Assembly: GCF_030813235.1 (NCBI RefSeq)
Contig: NZ_JAUSUB010000002.1
Span: 62,001 to 126,000 of the forward strand
DNA length: 64,000 nt
Direction of reading: 5' to 3'
Origin: Cytobacillus purgationiresistens
Lineage (GTDB): Bacteria; Bacillota; Bacilli; Bacillales; Cytobacillaceae
Position 1 is the first letter of the stretch, and every line of letters begins with the position of its first letter. Under the pieces are notes generated by a model, which saw nothing but the letters and a program-made list of their open reading frames with translations, was not told the origin of the DNA and did no database searches. Shown piece after piece: positions 1-10,887 of the stretch. The translations under genes and the position numbers were made by a program.

Positions 1-801
1 CTGACGAGTGCGCTCTGATTCTGGATCTGGAAGCGGGATTGCTGAAAGCAAAGATTGGGTATAAGGGTGTATAGGGTTATTGTATAGTTCATTGGCTGGA
101 GCCAATTCTACAAGCTTCCCAAAATACATTACCCCAATTCTATCGCTAATGTATTTCACCATTGACAAATCATGAGCGATAAACAGATAAGTTAACCCTT
201 TTTCACGTTGAAGCTTTTTCATTAAGTTAACAACCTGTGCCTGAATAGAAACATCCAGTGCTGAAATCGGTTCATCTGCTATGATAAATTCCGGATCAAC
301 AGCAAGCGCTCTGGCAATACCAATACGTTGCCTTTGGCCGCCTGAGAATTCATGCGGATAGCGGTTTGCGTGTTCTTTATTTAGTCCAACTGTTTCTAAC
401 AGCTCATACACTCTTTCCATACGCTCTTTCTTTGTCTTCACTAGACCGTGAATATCAATGCCTTCTGCAATGATATCTGCTACTGTCATACGCGGATTAA
501 GAGAAGCATATGGATCTTGGAAAATCATTTGCATTTTGCGATTAAATGCTTTTAAATCTTTCGCAGATTTTTTTCCATGTACATTGACACCATCATAGTT
601 AACTTGGCCGTCTGTTGCATCATATAAGCGAATGATTGAGCGTCCGGTTGTAGACTTACCACAACCCGATTCACCAACAAGACCTAAGGTTTCGCCTTTG
701 TAAATGTCAAAAGAAATACCATCAACAGCTTTAACCATATTGGGTTTACCAACATTAAAATGCTGCTTTAAATTTTTTATTTCTAGTAATTTCTCAGCCA
801 T
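1..801 (-). CDS. oppF: Oligopeptide ABC transporter ATP-binding protein OppF (3' end cut by window)
   Basis: One of the two ATPase subunits of the Opp oligopeptide importer, working at the cytoplasmic face of the membrane with OppD. The 267 visible codons run from an ATG at 799-801 off the left edge. Visible motifs are Walker [10 protein letters not shown] (residues 43-51), Q-loop FQDP, signature FSGGQRQR, Walker B FIIADEP and the H-loop AHDLS. The start lies directly next to the oppD stop, as expected for the last gene of an oppABCDF operon. The C-terminal Cys-containing tail typical of the family begins beyond the edge. OppF is preferred to OppD because of gene order and the GCGKST/GQRQR variants. 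Confidence 0.95.
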   Translation of the reverse strand, partial: MAEKLLEIKNLKQHFNVGKPNMVKAVDGISFDIYKGETLGLVGESGCGKSTTGRSIIRLYDATDGQVNYDGVNVHGKKSAKDLKAFNRKMQMIFQDPYASLNPRMTVADIIAEGIDIHGLVKTKKERMERVYELLETVGLNKEHANRYPHEFSGGQRQRIGIARALAVDPEFIIADEPISALDVSIQAQVVNLMKKLQREKGLTYLFIAHDLSMVKYISDRIGVMYFGKLVELAPANELYNNPIHPYTQSLLSAIPLPDPESERTRQ

Positions 802-1869
802 TTATTTACCCTCCTTCACAAGCACTGGCTTTTCAAAATTGGAGGAAAGACTGCGAATTCGCTTTTGCACAGCTTCCGGCGGTTCAACATTTGGAGCGTC
901 CGGATGGAGCAGCCATGTTTTTGCAAAATGCGTTTCTGAGATTTGGAACATTGGTGGCTCTTCCTCATAATCAATTGCAAGTGCATATTTGTTTCTCGCT
1001 GCGAATGCATCTCCCACAGGAGGATTGGTTAAATCAGGCGGCGTACCAGGGATAGCAGCCAATTCATCATGATCATTGTTTTCCAAACTTGGCATAGAAG
1101 CAAGCAATCCCCAAGTATAAGGGTGTCTTGGATCGTAAAAGATTTCATCAACTGTACCAATTTCAACGATTTGACCTGCGTACATAACAGCCACGCGGTC
1201 AGCAACATTTGCAACAACACCTAAATCATGAGTAATAAAAATGATTGAGGTATCGAGCTTGCCTTGCAGAGCTTTCATCAGCTCTAGAATCTGTGCTTGA
1301 ATTGTTACGTCCAGTGCCGTTGTAGGCTCATCTGCAATAAGAAGCTTAGGGTCAGCCGCTAGAGCAATAGCAATCATTGCACGCTGTCTCATACCGCCTG
1401 AAAACTCATGCGGATATTGATTCACACGACGCTCTGGCATTGGAATACCTACAAGCTTTAATAATTCAATGGCTCTCTTTTTTGCATCAGCTTTTGCCAT
1501 CTTTTGATGCTTAATTAAACCTTCCATGATTTGCGTCCCAATCTTCATGGTCGGATTAAGTGAAGTCATTGGATCCTGAAAGATCATGCTCATTTCTTTA
1601 CCGCGGATTTTTTCCATTGCTTTATCGGTTTTCTTAACGATATCTTCACCGTTAAACATAATTTGTCCGCCAGTTATTTTTCCAGGAGGCATTGGGATCA
1701 GCTTCATCAGAGTTTGTGCCGTAACACTTTTCCCAGATCCTGACTCACCAACAATTGCTAATGTCTCACCTTTATGAAGGTCAAAGCTTACACCGCGTAC
1801 AGCTTGTACTTGTCCGCCATAAGTTTGGAATGAGACTTTTAAATCTTTTACTTCAAGTATTTTTTCCAT
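802..1869 (-). CDS. oppD: Oligopeptide ABC transporter ATP-binding protein OppD
   Basis: Second ATPase subunit of the Opp importer; hydrolyses ATP to drive peptide uptake. The 355-aa product has Walker A GESGSGKS (41-48), signature FSGGMRQR, Walker B LLIADEP and switch THDLG, followed by the C-terminal oligopeptide-transporter extension, though without the usual Cys cluster being obvious (it ends in an APNVEPPE-type tail). It lies 12 bp after oppC and abuts oppF, so all opp genes are probably co-transcribed. Length matches the family. Confidence 0.95.
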   Translation of the reverse strand: MEKILEVKDLKVSFQTYGGQVQAVRGVSFDLHKGETLAIVGESGSGKSVTAQTLMKLIPMPPGKITGGQIMFNGEDIVKKTDKAMEKIRGKEMSMIFQDPMTSLNPTMKIGTQIMEGLIKHQKMAKADAKKRAIELLKLVGIPMPERRVNQYPHEFSGGMRQRAMIAIALAADPKLLIADEPTTALDVTIQAQILELMKALQGKLDTSIIFITHDLGVVANVADRVAVMYAGQIVEIGTVDEIFYDPRHPYTWGLLASMPSLENNDHDELAAIPGTPPDLTNPPVGDAFAARNKYALAIDYEEEPPMFQISETHFAKTWLLHPDAPNVEPPEAVQKRIRSLSSNFEKPVLVKEGK

Positions 1870-1881
1870 CTTCTCACTCCC

Positions 1882-2799
1882 TTATTTGCGCATTCTTGGG
1901 TCTAGAGCGTCACGTAATCCGTCTCCGACTACATTGAATGCAAAAATGGTTAAACAAATAAATGTAGCTGGGAAGAATAAACGCCAAGGATAGTAACGCA
2001 ATGCTGGTAAACCATCATTTGCCATTGTTCCCCAACTTGCAAGCGGAGGCGTTAATCCTAGGCCAAGGAAACCTAAGTACGCTTCTGTAAAAATGGCAGA
2101 AGGAACAGTTAGTGTCATGGTTACAAGAATTGGTCCCATTGAATTTGGAATTAAGTGTTTTGACATAATTCTAGATGTGCTTGCTCCAAGTGTTTTCGAA
2201 GCCAAAACATATTCCTGACTCTTAAGCATGAGCACTTGTCCCCTTACGATCCGAGACATATTAATCCAACCGGTTATGGTCATTGCTATAATCATTGTTC
2301 CAAGACTTTGACCAAGAACAACCATTAATAATATAACTAATAATAGATATGGAATCCCAGATAAAATATCTGCACCACGCATCATTAGTTCGTCGGTTCG
2401 CCCGCCTTTATAGCCGGCAATGCCGCCCCATGCTACACCGATGAATAAATCGATTAAAGCAGCTGCAACACCAATGAAAATGGAGATTCTTGCACCTTCC
2501 CAAGTACGAGTAAATACATCGCGTCCAAGATCATCTGTACCAAACCAATGCTCAGCAGAAGGAGCCTGATTTTTATTTGTTAAATCAGTCATCTTGTAAT
2601 CATACTCTGTCATATATGGTCCAAAGATCGCCATGAAGATTAAAATCGCTAATAAAATTAATCCAAATACAGCGAGCTTGTTCTTTCGAAAACGAATAAA
2701 TACATCTTTCCAAAACGAAAGACTTGGCTTAGATATTTTTTCAGTATCACTTAAATGTGTACCGACTACTTTGAATTTATCATTAGGTATCTGCATCAT
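1882..2799 (-). CDS. oppC: Oligopeptide ABC transporter permease OppC
   Basis: Membrane-spanning subunit of the Opp importer. The 305-aa product has a cytoplasmic N-terminal segment followed by a first membrane helix (about 37-58), the LGTDDLGRDVFTR motif characteristic of OppC/DppC permeases, and the EAA-type loop (SKTLGAS...PNSMGPI) that contacts the ATPases. It starts immediately after the oppB stop (2799/2800), so translation is probably coupled. It begins MMQ; the second Met is equally possible. Confidence 0.95.
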   Translation of the reverse strand: MMQIPNDKFKVVGTHLSDTEKISKPSLSFWKDVFIRFRKNKLAVFGLILLAILIFMAIFGPYMTEYDYKMTDLTNKNQAPSAEHWFGTDDLGRDVFTRTWEGARISIFIGVAAALIDLFIGVAWGGIAGYKGGRTDELMMRGADILSGIPYLLLVILLMVVLGQSLGTMIIAMTITGWINMSRIVRGQVLMLKSQEYVLASKTLGASTSRIMSKHLIPNSMGPILVTMTLTVPSAIFTEAYLGFLGLGLTPPLASWGTMANDGLPALRYYPWRLFFPATFICLTIFAFNVVGDGLRDALDPRMRK

Positions 2800-3735
2800 T
2801 TACTCTCCTTTCTTCCCGCCAGCGAGTTTAATCCGTGGGTCGATGATTCCATATGCAATGTCAACAAGGAGAATAGCGACAAGCAAGATAATGCTATAGA
2901 ACACTGTAACACCCATAATTACTGTATAGTCGCGGTTTGTAATACTTGTAACAAAATGGAAGCCCAAGCCTGGAATTCCAAAGATCTTTTCAATAACAAA
3001 ACTTCCTGTTAAGACACCCGCTGTTAATGGCCCTAAGTAGGTAACAACTGGTAGGAGAGCATTTCTCATTGCATGTTTTACAGTAATAACACCACTGCTT
3101 AAGCCTTTTGCTTTTGCAGTCTTAATGTAATCATTCGCCAGCACTTCTAACATACTAGAACGAGTTAGCCTTGCTATATACGCCATCGGACCTGCTGCTA
3201 AGGCGATCGCCGGGAGTATTGTATGCATGAATGATTCCCATCTGGCTACAGGGAACACACCAAGTTTTATTGCTAAGAAATACTGTAAAAACGTTGCCAT
3301 AATAAAGGATGGTACGGAGATTCCTAGTACTGCAATGGCCATTGTTGTGTAATCTTGCCATTTGTTTTGTTTTAATGCTGCAATTACTCCGAAAAGAATT
3401 CCGAATGCAACGGCGAGGAAAATCGCTTCTAATCCCAGAATAAATGAAACAGGGAAGCCATCTGAAATTAGGTCATTAACTGTTTGACTCTTATATTTAA
3501 ACGAAGGACCGAAATCCCATGTAACAACATTCATTAAATAATCCGTATATTGTTGATACCACGGCTTGTCCAAACCAAAGTGCGCATTCAAGTTAGCTTG
3601 AATTTCAGGCGGGAGCTTTTTTTCAGAAGCAAAAGGGTTCCCGGGTGCAATTTTCATGAGGAAAAATGTTGCTGTTACGATTAACCATAAAGAAATAAGC
3701 ATATACAGCAGACGCTTTCCGATATATTTCGCCAT
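2800..3735 (-). CDS. oppB: Oligopeptide ABC transporter permease OppB
   Basis: Partner membrane permease of OppC. The 311-aa product opens with the N-terminal helix typical of OppB ([17 protein letters not shown]), then the periplasmic-type loop ending in the DFGPSFKY segment and several transmembrane segments. The EAA loop is AKAKGLSSG...RNALLPV. A strong GGAGGTG ribosome binding site lies just upstream. It follows oppA after a 181-bp gap holding a hairpin, the usual way such operons make more binding protein than permease. Confidence 0.95.
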   Translation of the reverse strand: MAKYIGKRLLYMLISLWLIVTATFFLMKIAPGNPFASEKKLPPEIQANLNAHFGLDKPWYQQYTDYLMNVVTWDFGPSFKYKSQTVNDLISDGFPVSFILGLEAIFLAVAFGILFGVIAALKQNKWQDYTTMAIAVLGISVPSFIMATFLQYFLAIKLGVFPVARWESFMHTILPAIALAAGPMAYIARLTRSSMLEVLANDYIKTAKAKGLSSGVITVKHAMRNALLPVVTYLGPLTAGVLTGSFVIEKIFGIPGLGFHFVTSITNRDYTVIMGVTVFYSIILLVAILLVDIAYGIIDPRIKLAGGKKGE

Positions 3736-3865
3736 TGTCCAACACCTCCAATTTAATACTGTTCAGATAAAGAAGGGCAAATGTCAAAGCTGAAAATGCC
3801 TACTATAAATAGTAATTTCTTCTTTTAATGTAACTAGCAGGAAATTTAATTCTTTAACAGAAACG

Positions 3866-3900
3866 AAGGTATATAGGGACAATTTACCCCATATACCTTT
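3866..3900 (-). terminator. Hairpin between oppA and oppB (attenuating terminator)
   Basis: Arms AAGGTATAT(A)GGG and CCCC(A)TATACCTT form a stem of about 12 bp just downstream of the oppA stop, followed on the minus strand by a moderately T-rich tract. The placement fits a partial terminator or mRNA-stabilising hairpin that sets the oppA:oppBCDF ratio. Confidence 0.6.
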
Positions 3901-3916
3901 CGTCAAATTCCTATAA

Positions 3917-5551
3917 TTATTCAAAGAATGCCCATTTGTATTGAACATCACCAAGACCAGATACGAAAACATCTTTCAATTTTTCATCTTGAACCCAGTT
4001 ATTAGTGTAGAAGTAAATTGGTGCAACTGGCATTGCATCCATGAAGATTTTTTCTGCATCTTTTAATAACTGTTGACGTGCATCAGGATTTGTTTCAGTT
4101 TGTGATTGTGAAAGCAACTCTTGGAATTTTGGATCTTCCCATCCAGTGCTGTTGTTTCCACCATCAGCGTCACGGTACATTTCCAAGAAGTTCATAGCAT
4201 CATTGAAATCACCTAACCAGCCTAAACGAGCTACTTGGTAATCCATGTTATCAACTTTATCAAGGTATACGTTCCACTCAGCATTATCAAGTGTTACTTC
4301 AATGCCAAGGTTTTGGCTCCACATATCTTGAATTGCTTGCGCAATTTTTTGATGTGCTTCTGATGTGTTATAAGAAAGAACGATCGCCGGAAGATCAGAA
4401 GGATCTTTTAAATTAAGTTCTTCTAAGCCTTTGTTCAAGAATTCTTTCGCTGCATCAATATCGTTATCAGGGAAATGTCCTTTTTCGTTTTCAGGGAACA
4501 TTGTTGGCGGCACGATACCCATTGCTGGTAATTGCTCACCTTGTAATACATTTGCAATTAACTCTTCACGGTTAATAGCATGAGCTAATGCTTTACGGAT
4601 ATTAACATTGTTTAACGGTTCAACAGTTGTGTTGAATTTGTAGTTATAAATACCAGCAATAGCTTGTGTCACAAGCGTACCATTGTCTTTAAGCGCTTGC
4701 ATTGCATCTGTTGGAAGTGCACCTGTTGGCGCTCCAGCCCAATCAAGTTCGCCGTTGTCAAACATAGATAGTTCTGTGTTTGGATCATTGATCATAACCA
4801 TTTCGATTGTGTCTAATTTTACAGCCTCTTTATCCCAATAAGTTGAGCTTTTCTCAAGGACAATCTTGTCACTGTGAGACCATTCAGTCATATGGAAAGG
4901 TCCATTAGTTGTGTAGTCATCACCAGCATCTGTTGCCCATTTTGCATTTTCTTCAGCAATTTTGCTGTTGAATGGAAGGTATGTGTAGAATGCTGTTAAT
5001 TCTAAGAAATATGGAGTAGGGTTAACTAATTTAACCTCTAAAGTTTTATCGTCAATTGCTTTTACACCGATATCATCAGGGCTGCCGCCTTCTAAATTTG
5101 CTGCTTCAGCACCTTCAATGTAATAAAGCTGGTAAGCATAAGTAGATTGGTTTTCTGGGTCAAGTGCCCATTTCCATGCTTTTTCAAAATCTTGAGCAGT
5201 TACAGGATCTTCATTTGACCATTTTGCATCACGAATTTTGAATGTGTATGTTTTTTGGTCTTCAGAAATATCCCAATCCTCTGCCATTGCTTTTTCAGGC
5301 TGATTGTCAGGACCAATACGAGTCAATCCTTCCATAGTGTTTCGAAGAACAGTTCCAGAAGTTGAATCTTGAGCCAATCCTGGGTGTAAGGAAGGTGGTT
5401 CAGTATTGATATTTACTTTTAAATCTTGAGGTACATCTTTGCCATCGCCTTTGTCGCCGCCGTCTGCATTATCGCCGCCGCCGCCGCAAGCTGCTAAAAA
5501 CAAACTAAGAACAAGCAACATACTGAAAAAGATAGAAAATCTTTTTTTCAC
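3917..5551 (-). CDS. oppA: Oligopeptide-binding lipoprotein OppA
   Basis: Extracellular lipid-anchored peptide receptor of the Opp system (SBP_bac_5 family). I choose the GTG at 5549-5551, preceded by GGGGG at 7-nt spacing; this gives 544 aa starting with a lipoprotein signal (KKRF, hydrophobic core) and the lipobox LAAC. Upstream in-frame codons would add 31 residues of non-signal sequence. After the Cys comes a Gly/Asp-rich linker (GGGGDNADGGDKGDGKD) and then the family opening (LKVNINTEPPSLHPG). Product of the first gene of oppABCDF. The opp system feeds peptides, including signalling peptides, into Bacillus cells; the specificity here is not visible. Confidence 0.93.
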   Translation of the reverse strand: MKKRFSIFFSMLLVLSLFLAACGGGGDNADGGDKGDGKDVPQDLKVNINTEPPSLHPGLAQDSTSGTVLRNTMEGLTRIGPDNQPEKAMAEDWDISEDQKTYTFKIRDAKWSNEDPVTAQDFEKAWKWALDPENQSTYAYQLYYIEGAEAANLEGGSPDDIGVKAIDDKTLEVKLVNPTPYFLELTAFYTYLPFNSKIAEENAKWATDAGDDYTTNGPFHMTEWSHSDKIVLEKSSTYWDKEAVKLDTIEMVMINDPNTELSMFDNGELDWAGAPTGALPTDAMQALKDNGTLVTQAIAGIYNYKFNTTVEPLNNVNIRKALAHAINREELIANVLQGEQLPAMGIVPPTMFPENEKGHFPDNDIDAAKEFLNKGLEELNLKDPSDLPAIVLSYNTSEAHQKIAQAIQDMWSQNLGIEVTLDNAEWNVYLDKVDNMDYQVARLGWLGDFNDAMNFLEMYRDADGGNNSTGWEDPKFQELLSQSQTETNPDARQQLLKDAEKIFMDAMPVAPIYFYTNNWVQDEKLKDVFVSGLGDVQYKWAFFE

Positions 5552-6053
5552 GGTGAAACCCCCTATTATTTTTCCAAACGCATCTTTTACAAAACTACAA
5601 GTGTACATATAGAGTAGATTACTCAAATAATCTGTAAACTCCATACAAAAAAAGGAAGTCGATTATTTTAGGGCACTACCAAAAAAGCAAGTTTATATTA
5701 CACACAAAGATTGATATCTCCCTATATTCTGATAATTCTAGTTGTAATATAATGGATAAGCAATCTCATGTAGTCTTATAAACTTACCGGCTGACTATAT
5801 TACGGTCGCTGCAAAAGATTTTGATATCTTGAGAGATTGTAACGATATTGTAAAGAGTCGTTTGGTAGGTTTTATTATAATTAGTTTAAAAATTTATTGC
5901 AAGTCCGTTTTAAATAATCCAAATTATCTATATTTTTGTAATTCACAGATTAATGGTCTATTACCATTGGTAGAAAAGCATTTCATATGCAAATTATGTC
6001 GAATAATTTTGGTATATAACAGCTGGTTATTTTCATTCTGTTATAGCATTCAC
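5552..6053. other. Intergenic region between divergent oppA and trpS leader
   Basis: About 500 bp of very AT-rich sequence between the oppA start and the trpS promoter. It must hold the oppA promoter (minus strand), but I see no convincing -35/-10 pair. A 94-codon open frame at 5829-6113 has no ribosome binding site and runs into the T-box leader, so I do not call it. Confidence 0.5.
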
Positions 6054-6082
6054 TTGATTTTACAAAGTGAATATTATATTAT
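6054..6082 (+). promoter_or_regulatory. SigA-type promoter of trpS
   Basis: TTGATT at 6054-6059 and TATTAT at 6077-6082 are separated by 17 bp, placing transcription start near 6090, just ahead of the structured T-box leader. This is inferred from consensus match and position only. Confidence 0.6.
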
Positions 6083-6116
6083 TATTAAAAATATAATACA
6101 AAATTTGCTGTGAAAA

Positions 6117-6352
6117 AAGAAGAGTACATTTATAATGGTTTGAAGAGAGCTTGTGGTTGGTGTAAACAAGCATCCTAATAGATGGAATGGACTTTTGAGC
6201 TTTCAAAAATAAGCAACTTATTTTTACGCATAGCTGCGTTATCAGTTAATCTTGTAGATCATGCAAGATGGAGAGTGACTCATTTATTGAGTAATTAGGG
6301 TGGCAACGCGGACCATTCGTCCCTAGGTTATAGGAGACGAATGGTCTTTTTT
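6117..6352 (+). promoter_or_regulatory. T-box leader of trpS (tRNA-Trp sensing)
   Basis: The leader holds the T-box AGGGTGGCAACGCGG (6297-6311), an AG-bulge-like GGTTGGTG in stem I (near 6155) and a specifier-loop context GAA-TGG-AC with TGG (Trp) at 6188-6190. The variable T-box base is C (TGGC), which complements the G discriminator base of bacterial tRNA-Trp. Two independent positions therefore agree on tryptophan. Uncharged tRNA-Trp should stabilise the antiterminator and allow trpS transcription. Confidence 0.9.
6311..6352 (+). terminator. T-box regulated terminator
   Basis: Stem GACCATTCGTC (6311-6321) pairs with GACGAATGGTC (6336-6346), followed by six T. Its 5' arm begins at the last T-box base, as needed for the mutually exclusive antiterminator. 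Confidence 0.92.
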
Positions 6353-6407
6353 GTGTTCAAGTTACCTTTTAATTCTTTCAGCCGCTATTTTTTCACGCAA
6401 TTTGTAG

Positions 6408-7412
<1,005 letters not shown>

Positions 7413-7459
7413 TCCTTACCAAAGTGGAATATTTATTTAGACTTTAGCCTCTAAACACC

Positions 7460-7496
7460 AGAAAGCTGACAACAAATTCTGTTGTCAGCTTTCTTA
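7460..7496 (+). terminator. trpS terminator
   Basis: A perfect 15-bp stem, AGAAAGCTGACAACA (7460-7474) with its complement (7480-7494), has a 5-nt loop and a short T-rich end. It may serve the convergent yjbA as well. Confidence 0.75.
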
Positions 7497-7589
7497 ATGT
7501 CATTCATGAAGGAATAGGTGTAATCTCTATTTAACTTAACCCCTATTCATCCAAGAAGCAGTTGAACCTAGTTGTTTCATATGTATAAG

Positions 7590-8336
7590 TTAATTCACCT
7601 TTGGTCCATGCTCCATTTCCCATAATTTCTCAAAGAATGGTTGTCCTTTAATTAAGTTCTCACAGAACCTTTCATGCTTGCTTGTCCATCCTAGTTTACT
7701 TTCATCAAACAATTGCGCCCATGCATCTTCAAAGTTCAATTGCTGGATTTCAGCATATTGTGCTGGATTCCACTCTGTAAACCAATAGCGTATTTCTGCG
7801 TCATTTTTGGATGAATGTAATTGATCGAGCGCCATAAACATCAATTGCTTAAGCTGTCTTTCTTTTCTTGTCAGCCCATTCATTAAATCTGGCGATGGTG
7901 ATAAAATATGGAAGCCTTTTAAAGACGAATGGTCATTGAAAGAATACTGTATTGCATCCTGATTGTCTATCATTTCATAAGCTAACTGCTCCTGTCTTGG
8001 AATGAGCCGACTCTTCCTAATTGGAATATTATAGCCAATTGTATCAATCGCTAAAATACCTGATCCATCTGTTACAACAAAACAATACTCCATTTGGACC
8101 CGTTCATGATTTTTTCTTAAGTACGCTTTTTGAAACACATCATCAAGTAGTTGTTGTGGCAGCTCTGAAAGATCATTTTCAATGTAGTTAAATAACACTG
8201 GCTCAATTTTCAATAATGGCACTTGGTCAAGAAGTTCGACTCCATCATCCTTACGCCATTCATGGAAGTGGCACACATTGTACCCATTCTCTTCTCCCTC
8301 AAACCAATTGACCCACACATCATGAAGATATAACAT
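7590..8336 (-). CDS. yjbA: YjbA/UPF0736 family protein
   Basis: Conserved Bacillaceae protein of unknown function; 248 aa, close to the family length. The N-terminal block ([20 protein letters not shown]) and the [13 protein letters not shown] segment match what I remember of B. subtilis YjbA very closely. There is no signal peptide or membrane segment, so it is probably cytosolic. It lies between trpS and the app operon exactly as in B. subtilis. Function cannot be derived from the sequence. Confidence 0.85.
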   Translation of the reverse strand: MLYLHDVWVNWFEGEENGYNVCHFHEWRKDDGVELLDQVPLLKIEPVLFNYIENDLSELPQQLLDDVFQKAYLRKNHERVQMEYCFVVTDGSGILAIDTIGYNIPIRKSRLIPRQEQLAYEMIDNQDAIQYSFNDHSSLKGFHILSPSPDLMNGLTRKERQLKQLMFMALDQLHSSKNDAEIRYWFTEWNPAQYAEIQQLNFEDAWAQLFDESKLGWTSKHERFCENLIKGQPFFEKLWEMEHGPKVN

Positions 8337-8426
8337 TTTTTTACCCCCGCTTCACAATACTATTTGTCAATCAGTATAGGCAGTTATCAGTATATTTATT
8401 CCTTCATTACATACCAAATCCAGATT

Positions 8427-8699
8427 TTAAGCCTCAAATTCTTTTATAGGAAAGTATATACTTAACCATATAATGATGATTCCAATAGGTAAAAAATAAA
8501 ATTCAACTCTTCCCAACATATAGATGAAATACTCATGAACTTTTAACCCAGCAGCAAATAAATTCAAATGAATCATTGCACTGATTCCACCTGAAACAGA
8601 TAAACCAAAGCCTAACAATAAAAAAAAGATTCTAAACATCGATCTTTTCTTCCTTCCAGTTTCTACACTTGTCCCATTATTTATAAACATATGATTCAT
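8427..8699 (-). CDS. Small two-helix membrane protein
   Basis: The 90-aa protein has a basic N-terminal segment (GRKKRS) and two clear hydrophobic helices (about 22-48 and 64-84), ending in a short charged tail. I do not recognise a named family, but a small membrane protein in this place is common in Bacillus relatives. The start is uncertain: GAGGT touches the first ATG (8697-8699), while the second ATG, three codons later, has better spacing. It is probably co-oriented with yjbA downstream. Function unknown. Confidence 0.6.
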   Translation of the reverse strand: MNHMFINNGTSVETGRKKRSMFRIFFLLLGFGLSVSGGISAMIHLNLFAAGLKVHEYFIYMLGRVEFYFLPIGIIIIWLSIYFPIKEFEA

Positions 8700-8795
8700 A
8701 CCTCGTAAATATACTGACTGAAAATTGGTAAAATAATGGAAAGCTATTCATTTTTTATTCATTTACTATTCTTACTCTATAATTTTTTCCAAAGA

Positions 8796-8828
8796 TAAAA
8801 AGCGCTCGTTTTCATAAACAAGCGCTCA
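8796..8828 (-). terminator. app operon terminator
   Basis: AGCGCT arms extended to AGCGCTTGTTT/AAAACGAGCGCT on the minus strand, followed by TTTTTATC, 13 bp after the appC stop. Confidence 0.85.
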
Positions 8829-8840
8829 TTTATTTGTTCA

Positions 8841-9755
8841 TTATTCGATTGATTTTGGATCAAGTGCATCCCTAAGACCATCACCAACAAAGTTGAAGCT
8901 TAACACTGTCAGTAAGATGAGCAATCCTGGAAAAATCGGATACCATGGTGCTGTTAGCATGACCGTATAGTTTTGTGCATCCTGCAGCATATTGCCCCAG
9001 CTTGCAAATGGCGGTTGGATACCTAGGCCAAGATAGCTCAGCCCCGCCTCTGCTAAAATGACCGATCCTACTAAAAGAGTCGCAGCAACAATAATTGGAC
9101 CCATTGCATTCGGCAGGATATGACCAAATATAATCCTATGTGATTTTGTACCAATGGTTTTGGAAGCGAGAACAAACTCACGTGATCGAAGGGATAAGAA
9201 CTCTCCGCGTACGAGACGCGCTGTGCTTGTCCAGCTTGTAAGTGCAAACACGATAATCAAATTACTGATACTTGGTTTAAAGATCGTAACGATAGTAATC
9301 AATAAGAAAATACTTGGTATGGAGATGACGATGTCTACTAGACGCATTAAAATTGCATCGATAATCCCGCCAAAATAACCAGCTAGAGCCCCGATTGATA
9401 CCCCAATGATTAAAGCTCCGATGACAGAACCAAATGCTACCATAAGGGAAATCTGACCACCATATAAAAGACGGGTAAATATATCTCTGCCATATCGATC
9501 TGTACCTAGCCAATAGTCAGCACTTGGCGGATGTAATTTATGCATGAGATTTACTTGATCAAACGAGTAAGGTGAAATAAATGACGCTAAGGTAGAAGCA
9601 ACAATAACAAGAATTAAGAAAACTGCTCCGACTACAGCTAGTTTATTCTTCATGAATTTTCTTAAAAATATTTTTGACAGTGTTTCAGGCTTTGCCTTTA
9701 AATTGGGGTTCAGCTCTAATTCACTTTGAGAGATTTCTGGATTCGTTTGTGACAC
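8841..9755 (-). CDS. appC: Oligopeptide ABC transporter permease AppC
   Basis: Membrane permease of the second oligopeptide importer. I use GTG at 9753-9755 (VSQTNPEI...), preceded by AAAGGAGG at good spacing, rather than the upstream in-frame ATG that would overlap appB; this gives 304 aa. The motif [15 protein letters not shown] and the EAA loop (SKTIGTK...LPNAMGPI) identify the DppC/OppC-type subunit. Last gene of appDFABC. The family moves peptides of about 3-5 residues or more across the membrane. Confidence 0.92.
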   Translation of the reverse strand: MSQTNPEISQSELELNPNLKAKPETLSKIFLRKFMKNKLAVVGAVFLILVIVASTLASFISPYSFDQVNLMHKLHPPSADYWLGTDRYGRDIFTRLLYGGQISLMVAFGSVIGALIIGVSIGALAGYFGGIIDAILMRLVDIVISIPSIFLLITIVTIFKPSISNLIIVFALTSWTSTARLVRGEFLSLRSREFVLASKTIGTKSHRIIFGHILPNAMGPIIVAATLLVGSVILAEAGLSYLGLGIQPPFASWGNMLQDAQNYTVMLTAPWYPIFPGLLILLTVLSFNFVGDGLRDALDPKSIE

Positions 9756-9768
9756 TGTAACCCCTCCT

Positions 9769-10719
9769 TTAGTACTCAATACGCGGATCAAAGATCGCGT
9801 ACAAGATATCAGCTAACAGATTTCCAATAACTACAAATACAGCAGATACTACGGTTAATGCCATAATAACAGGATAATCACGCTGAAATGCTGAATCGAT
9901 AAATAGTTGACCAATCCCCGGCCATGCAAATACCTTCTCAGTAATAGCAGCTCCTCCAATAAACGAAGGAAGCATTAATCCAAAAATTGTGATAATCGGA
10001 ATTAGACCATTTCTTAAGCCATGCTTTAACACAACCCGCTTTTCTTTAAAACCTTTTGATTTAGCAGTACGGATATAATCCTGATGAAGCACCTCTAGCA
10101 TTGAAGACCTTGTATATCTCGTTAGCGCCGCCATGTCAGCTGTTGCTAATACAATTGCTGGTAAAATGAGATGGTGAAGCCTGTCCCATATACTAAAGTC
10201 TGCATTCAATGTGGCAACACCTCCGGTAGGGAACCATCCAAGTTTTACCGATAAAAACATAATTAAAAGTAATCCAAACCAGAAGTTTGGTGTTGCGACC
10301 CCTAGGAATGAGGTAATCGTTATGGCATTATCTGCTTTCGTATAGGGTCGCATCGCCGAATATATTCCAAACGGTATAGCTATGACGGCAGCCAAAATTG
10401 TAGATGCAATCATTAAAATCAGGGTATTCGGCAGTCTATTCATGATTAATTCACTGACCGGTGTACCTCGTTTAATTAAGGAATCCCCAAAATCTCCTTT
10501 GACCATATTCCCAAGCCATTTTATATATTGGATATGGACTGGATCATTTAATCCGTACTTTTCCTCAAATTTTTCTCGATCTGAAGGCTTCATCGTCGGA
10601 TCCATCATCATTGAAGTTGGTCCGCCAGGTGCAGCTTGAACAATAGCAAAGGATAAAATGGTGATTCCAAATAACAACGGAATCGCCATTAAGGTTCGAC
10701 GGATAATGTATGAAATCAT
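9769..10719 (-). CDS. appB: Oligopeptide ABC transporter permease AppB
   Basis: OppB-type permease, 316 aa. The N-terminal helix ([18 protein letters not shown]), extracellular loop with [11 protein letters not shown], and EAA loop AKSKGFKEK...RNGLIPI are intact. It is separated from appA by 168 bp containing a strong hairpin and from appC by 13 bp. With AppC it forms the membrane channel of the App system. Confidence 0.94.
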   Translation of the reverse strand: MISYIIRRTLMAIPLLFGITILSFAIVQAAPGGPTSMMMDPTMKPSDREKFEEKYGLNDPVHIQYIKWLGNMVKGDFGDSLIKRGTPVSELIMNRLPNTLILMIASTILAAVIAIPFGIYSAMRPYTKADNAITITSFLGVATPNFWFGLLLIMFLSVKLGWFPTGGVATLNADFSIWDRLHHLILPAIVLATADMAALTRYTRSSMLEVLHQDYIRTAKSKGFKEKRVVLKHGLRNGLIPIITIFGLMLPSFIGGAAITEKVFAWPGIGQLFIDSAFQRDYPVIMALTVVSAVFVVIGNLLADILYAIFDPRIEY

Positions 10720-10841
10720 TGCCTTGTCTCCCTTTCGGTCATTTTCATTTTATTCTAAATACAGGCTATAATGATTAACCAGTAGAATTTTCATTTTTTA
10801 GAAAAACATTTCTTAATTCATTCAATGTAGTAAATTTGATA

Positions 10842-10883
10842 GAAAAAAAAGAAAGGGAAGGGTGAGTTCCCTTTCTTTTTTCT
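10842..10883 (-). terminator. Hairpin after appA
   Basis: Arms AAAGAAAGGGAA and TTCCCTTTCTTT flank a 7-nt loop, with eight T following on the minus strand. It probably ends most transcripts after appA so that the binding protein exceeds the permeases. Confidence 0.85.
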
Positions 10884-10887
10884 AAAA

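Noticed and set aside
5829-6113. 94-codon frame upstream of trpS
   Set aside because: No ribosome binding site, AT-rich low-complexity composition, and it covers the trpS promoter and the start of the T-box leader.
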